Part shown: piece by piece, positions 61,809 to 64,000 of the stretch
Layout of the letters: each line of letters begins with the position of its first letter
Numbering within the stretch: the first letter of the stretch is position 1
Source: JAEUPI01 sp044222685
GTDB taxonomy: Bacteria > Pseudomonadota > Gammaproteobacteria > Burkholderiales > Burkholderiaceae_C
NCBI GenBank assembly: GCA_044222685.1
Contig: JBGAMU010000019.1
Span: forward strand, 1 to 64,000
Length of the DNA stretch: 64,000 nucleotides
Direction: 5' to 3'
Program-made: the position numbers and the translations under genes
Notes under the pieces: model-generated
Database searches by the model: none
What the model saw: only the letters and a program-made list of their open reading frames with translations
Told to the model about the DNA's origin: nothing

Positions 61809-61839
61809 TTGACAGCATAACGAATGCATTCGTTATGAT
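61809..61839 (+). promoter_or_regulatory. Promoter P1 of the lytic transglycosylase gene
   Basis: Consensus TTGACA at 61809-61814 and TATGAT at 61834-61839, spacing 19 bp. The spacer and part of the -10 are occupied by the palindrome at 61816-61837, so a bound repressor would block it. Confidence 0.45.
61816..61837. promoter_or_regulatory. 22-bp perfect palindromic operator
   Basis: The 11-base arm CATAACGAATG is followed by its exact reverse complement, an AT-rich island in GC-rich DNA. It lies between divergent ubiD and the transglycosylase gene and overlaps their promoters. The size and symmetry resemble TetR- or MarR-type operators; the cognate regulator is not in the window. Confidence 0.6.
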
Positions 61840-61868
61840 TGACTGGTTATTTACCATCTTCCTAGAAT
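61839..61868 (+). promoter_or_regulatory. Promoter P2 of the lytic transglycosylase gene
   Basis: TTGACT at 61839-61844 and TAGAAT at 61863-61868, spacing 18 bp. It would give a leader of roughly 120 nt before the ATG at 61997. Confidence 0.45.
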
Positions 61869-61996
61869 CCAAACCATCCTGTCTCAGTCGGGTTTACCCG
61901 AGGTTCACGAGGGATGGTGATTTGATGACAGCCGGCGCATTATGGTCGGCGGTCAAGCCCGATCCCTCCAACGAGCAGATTGCCTGACCCACCTCG

Positions 61997-62896
61997 ATGA
62001 CCTTCCGCCACAGCCTTTCCACCATCGGCAGCGCATGCAGCCGTGCCGCCGGCACGTTTGTCCGCGACGTGGCTGCCGGCATGCTGGAGGTCAGTCACAA
62101 CAGCCTGGCGATGCTCGGGCTGGTGGTCGTCGCTGGCGTGCTGGTGTTTTCGACAGCGCGTCATGAGCTTCGTGCCGGTGCCGAGCAGCATGTCCTCGAT
62201 TGGTTGTTGGCTCGGCAGGAGGCCCGCGATACGGAGCAAGGCGTGCTGCCCCGCGATGCGACCGCCGTCGACGCGGTCACCCGCGCGACCGCCGCCGACC
62301 CGGCCTCGCTGCCACGCCAGCAAGCCAGCGTGGCCACCTGGCTTGCGCGCCGCTACCGCGTGGCGCCGGAGCCGATCAGCCGCCTCGTACAGGAAGCCTG
62401 GACGGTCGGCCTGCGAGTTGGGCTCGACCCGACGCTGATCCTCGCGGTGATGGCCGTCGAATCGAGCTTCAACCCGTTCGCGCAGAGCCCGGTGGGTGCG
62501 CAGGGCCTGATGCAGGTGCTGACCCACGTGCACGACGAGAAGTACGAGCCGTATGGCGGCGTCAAGGCCGCTTTCGACCCGGTGACCAACCTGCGCGTCG
62601 GTGTACAGGTGCTCAAGGAATGCATCGCGCGGGCGGGTGGACTGGAAGCCGGCCTGCGCTACTACGTGGGCGCGGCCAATCTCACCGACGATGGCGGCTA
62701 CGTCGCCAAGGTCCTCGCCGAGCAGAGCAACCTGCGTCGCGTGGCTGAAGGCAAGGCGGTAGCCGTCAACTCCTCGCTGGCGGTGCCTAGCCCCAGCGTC
62801 CCCGCGACGCGGGAGCCGTTGGCACCCGCCGCAGCCGACACGCACGAGGCCCCGGCCGCCGAGGCCACCGAGGAACACGTCGCCTTGCTGCGTTAG
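61997..62896 (+). CDS. Lytic transglycosylase (SLT domain)
   Basis: Membrane-anchored murein hydrolase of 299 residues. One N-terminal hydrophobic helix (SLAMLGLVVVAGVLVFSTA) precedes an extracytoplasmic region; the SLT domain begins near residue 140 with the catalytic glutamate in ILAVMAVESSFNPFAQSPVGAQGLMQVLTHV and continues with FDPVTNLRVGVQVLKECIARAGGLEAGLRYYVG. The last 50 residues are Pro/Ala rich. ATG at 61997 chosen; no clear ribosome-binding site precedes it. Confidence 0.9.
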   Translation: MTFRHSLSTIGSACSRAAGTFVRDVAAGMLEVSHNSLAMLGLVVVAGVLVFSTARHELRAGAEQHVLDWLLARQEARDTEQGVLPRDATAVDAVTRATAADPASLPRQQASVATWLARRYRVAPEPISRLVQEAWTVGLRVGLDPTLILAVMAVESSFNPFAQSPVGAQGLMQVLTHVHDEKYEPYGGVKAAFDPVTNLRVGVQVLKECIARAGGLEAGLRYYVGAANLTDDGGYVAKVLAEQSNLRRVAEGKAVAVNSSLAVPSPSVPATREPLAPAAADTHEAPAAEATEEHVALLR

Positions 62897-62945
62897 CGGG
62901 CGAGCGCCCCGCGTCGGGTCGCTCGGCTCCGCTAGACTTCCCACT

Positions 62946-63050
62946 TCGCGCGACTGGCGACAGAGCCCCTCACGGGGCCCGAGGTGGTTCACCACCGTGG
63001 AGCGCGACCGGTGTCACCCGATCCCGGTGTCGGCCGATCGCCTGGGCAAC
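62946..63050 (+). ncRNA. ZTP (pfl-motif) riboswitch ahead of glyA
   Basis: Sensor of ZTP/ZMP, the alarmone of 10-formyl-tetrahydrofolate shortage. TCGCG (62946-62950) pairs with CGCGA (63003-63007); inside are CGACTGGCGA, a CCCC/GGGG arm and the GGTGG-ttca-CCACC hairpin, then GTGGAGCGCGACC. About 30 nt later comes the near-invariant CGCCTGGGC (63039-63047). This order and the position before glyA match the pfl motif. An 8-bp hairpin GCTTCTGC-aag-GCAGAAGC follows at 63064-63082 without a U-tract, so control may be at translation. Boundaries are approximate. Confidence 0.75.
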
Positions 63051-63122
63051 CAAACGATGAGATGCTTCTGCAAGGCAGAAGCCTGATCGCTTGGCACGAA
63101 CGCCACCCGACGACACACAAAC

Positions 63123-64000
63123 ATGTTCGACCGCAACAGCCAAACCGTCGCAAACGTCGACCCGCAGACCTGGGCCGCCATCACCGCCGAGAACCGACGC
63201 CAGGAGGAGCACATCGAGCTCATCGCGTCGGAGAACTACGCCTCGCCGGCCGTGATGGCCGCGCAGGGATCGCAGCTGACCAACAAGTACGCCGAGGGCT
63301 ACCCCGGCAAGCGCTATTACGGCGGCTGCGAGTTCGTCGACCAGGTCGAACAACTGGCGATCGACCGCGCCAAGGAGCTGTTCGGCGCCGAACACGCCAA
63401 CGTGCAGCCGAACTCGGGCTCGCAGGCCAACCAGGGCGTGTTCTTCGGCCTGCTGCAGCCGGGCGACACCATCATGGGCATGAGCCTGGCCGAAGGTGGC
63501 CACCTCACGCACGGCATGTCGTTGAACATGAGCGGCAAGTGGTTCAAGGTGGTGAGCTACGGACTGAACAGTCGCGAGGAGATCGACTACGACGCGATGG
63601 CGCGGCTGGCGCAGACGCATCGCCCCAAGCTCATCATTGCGGGCGCGTCGGCCTACGCCCTGCGCATCGACTTCGCGCAGTTCGCGCAGGTGGCCCGTGA
63701 CGTCGGCGCGCTGTTCATGGTGGACATGGCGCACTACGCCGGCCTGATCGCGGCCGGCGAGTATCCGAACCCGGTGCCGCATGCCGACGTGGTGACCTCC
63801 ACCACGCACAAGACGCTGCGCGGTCCCCGCGGCGGCCTGATCCTGATGAAGGAACCCTTCGCCAAGGCGATCAACAGCGCGATCTTCCCCGGGATCCAGG
63901 GTGGCCCTTTGATGCACGTGATCGCGGCCAAGGCGGTGGCCTTCAAGGAGGCACTGCAACCCGACTTCAAGCGTTACCAGCAGCAGGTCGTCAAGAACGC
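63123..64000 (+). CDS. glyA: Serine hydroxymethyltransferase (N-terminal part)
   Basis: PLP enzyme interconverting serine and glycine with tetrahydrofolate, the main one-carbon source. The visible 292 codons include ELIASENYASPAVMAAQGSQLTNKYAEGYPGKRYYGGCEFVD, NVQPNSGSQANQGVFFGLL, MVDMAHYAGLIAAGEYPNPVPHADVVTSTTHKTLRGPRGGLI (PLP lysine in TTHKTLRGPR). The gene runs off the right end of the window. The ATG at 63123 (MFDRNSQTVANVDPQ) has no strong Shine-Dalgarno; expression is probably set by the upstream riboswitch. Confidence 0.97.
   Translation, partial: MFDRNSQTVANVDPQTWAAITAENRRQEEHIELIASENYASPAVMAAQGSQLTNKYAEGYPGKRYYGGCEFVDQVEQLAIDRAKELFGAEHANVQPNSGSQANQGVFFGLLQPGDTIMGMSLAEGGHLTHGMSLNMSGKWFKVVSYGLNSREEIDYDAMARLAQTHRPKLIIAGASAYALRIDFAQFAQVARDVGALFMVDMAHYAGLIAAGEYPNPVPHADVVTSTTHKTLRGPRGGLILMKEPFAKAINSAIFPGIQGGPLMHVIAAKAVAFKEALQPDFKRYQQQVVKN

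Noticed and set aside
61835..61987. Small plus-strand frame (MIDWLFTIFLESKP...) before the transglycosylase
   Set aside because: It overlaps the proposed promoters, has no ribosome-binding site and no recognisable domain; probably leader DNA.

Overview
The window is a dense, high-GC (roughly two-thirds G+C) chromosomal segment from a betaproteobacterium of the order Burkholderiales. The evidence for that is an intracellular polyhydroxybutyrate depolymerase, a zapA-6S RNA pair, the pyrG-kdsA-DUF1330-eno-ftsB cluster, a Bug-family solute receptor, a TRAP transporter of the chloroaromatic/2-oxoacid type and a ZTP riboswitch ahead of glyA. Protein sequences look closest in style to the Rubrivivax/Leptothrix/Methylibium group, but that placement is inference. 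No rRNA, tRNA, CRISPR array, prophage or insertion sequence was recognised. It reads as mostly core genome.

Layout. 1-5.2 kb: uvrB (5' part, minus), an aspartate/aromatic aminotransferase, phaZ, rsxB-nth, a ZapB-like coiled coil and zapA. 5.35-5.53 kb: 6S RNA. 5.6-11.4 kb: EVE protein, TauE-type exporter, a degenerate GGDEF protein, YbiB, a BaiN-like flavoprotein, rpsU, a GatB/YqeY protein and a small Cys phosphatase-like protein. 11.6-15.1 kb: a TRAP transporter, with the membrane genes dctQM convergent on dctP across a shared hairpin terminator. 15.3-24.5 kb: pmbA, darP, mog, cysE, trmJ, suhB, an NTF2-like protein, mutS and an Anbu proteasome-like peptidase. 24.5-30.6 kb: the least ordinary stretch. 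Two OmpR-like DNA-binding proteins with damaged receiver domains flank a MocR-type regulator that lacks its PLP lysine, and next to them lies a large TonB-dependent receptor. 30.9-37.6 kb: alpha/beta hydrolase, pyrG, kdsA, DUF1330, eno, ftsB, pnuC and a NadR-like kinase.

37.6-42.6 kb: a soluble TPR hybrid histidine kinase, a secreted lipoprotein and a NarL-type response regulator, with dyad sites in the promoter region between the last two. 42.7-50.4 kb: hslO, a DUF455 ferritin-like protein, xerD, an NDUFA9-like reductase, a Bug receptor, queG, tsaE and an amiC gene broken by a small internal deletion with frameshift. 50.4-58.9 kb: dedA, mutL, a lipoprotein hydrolase, an RsuA-type pseudouridine synthase, a MobA-like nucleotidyltransferase, pdxH, and an ABC export module (DUF3299 protein, FtsX-like permease, ATPase) with msrA. 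59.2-64 kb: a YdcF/ElyC protein, a structured convergent intergenic region, ubiD, a lytic transglycosylase transcribed divergently across a perfect palindrome, the ZTP riboswitch and glyA (cut by the window end).

Functionally the window is rich in DNA repair (uvrB, nth, mutS, mutL), RNA modification (trmJ, queG, tsaE, rsuA-type), cell-wall and division genes (zapA, ftsB, amiC, lytic transglycosylase, xerD, kdsA) and cofactor/one-carbon genes (glyA, pdxH, ubiD, pnuC/nadR, mog). Many neighbours overlap by ATGA or GTGA, which indicates translational coupling: rsxB/nth, coiled coil/zapA, ybiB/baiN, dctQ/dctM, darP/mog, mutS/anbu, pnuC/nadR, tsaE/amiC, mutL/hydrolase and ATPase/permease.
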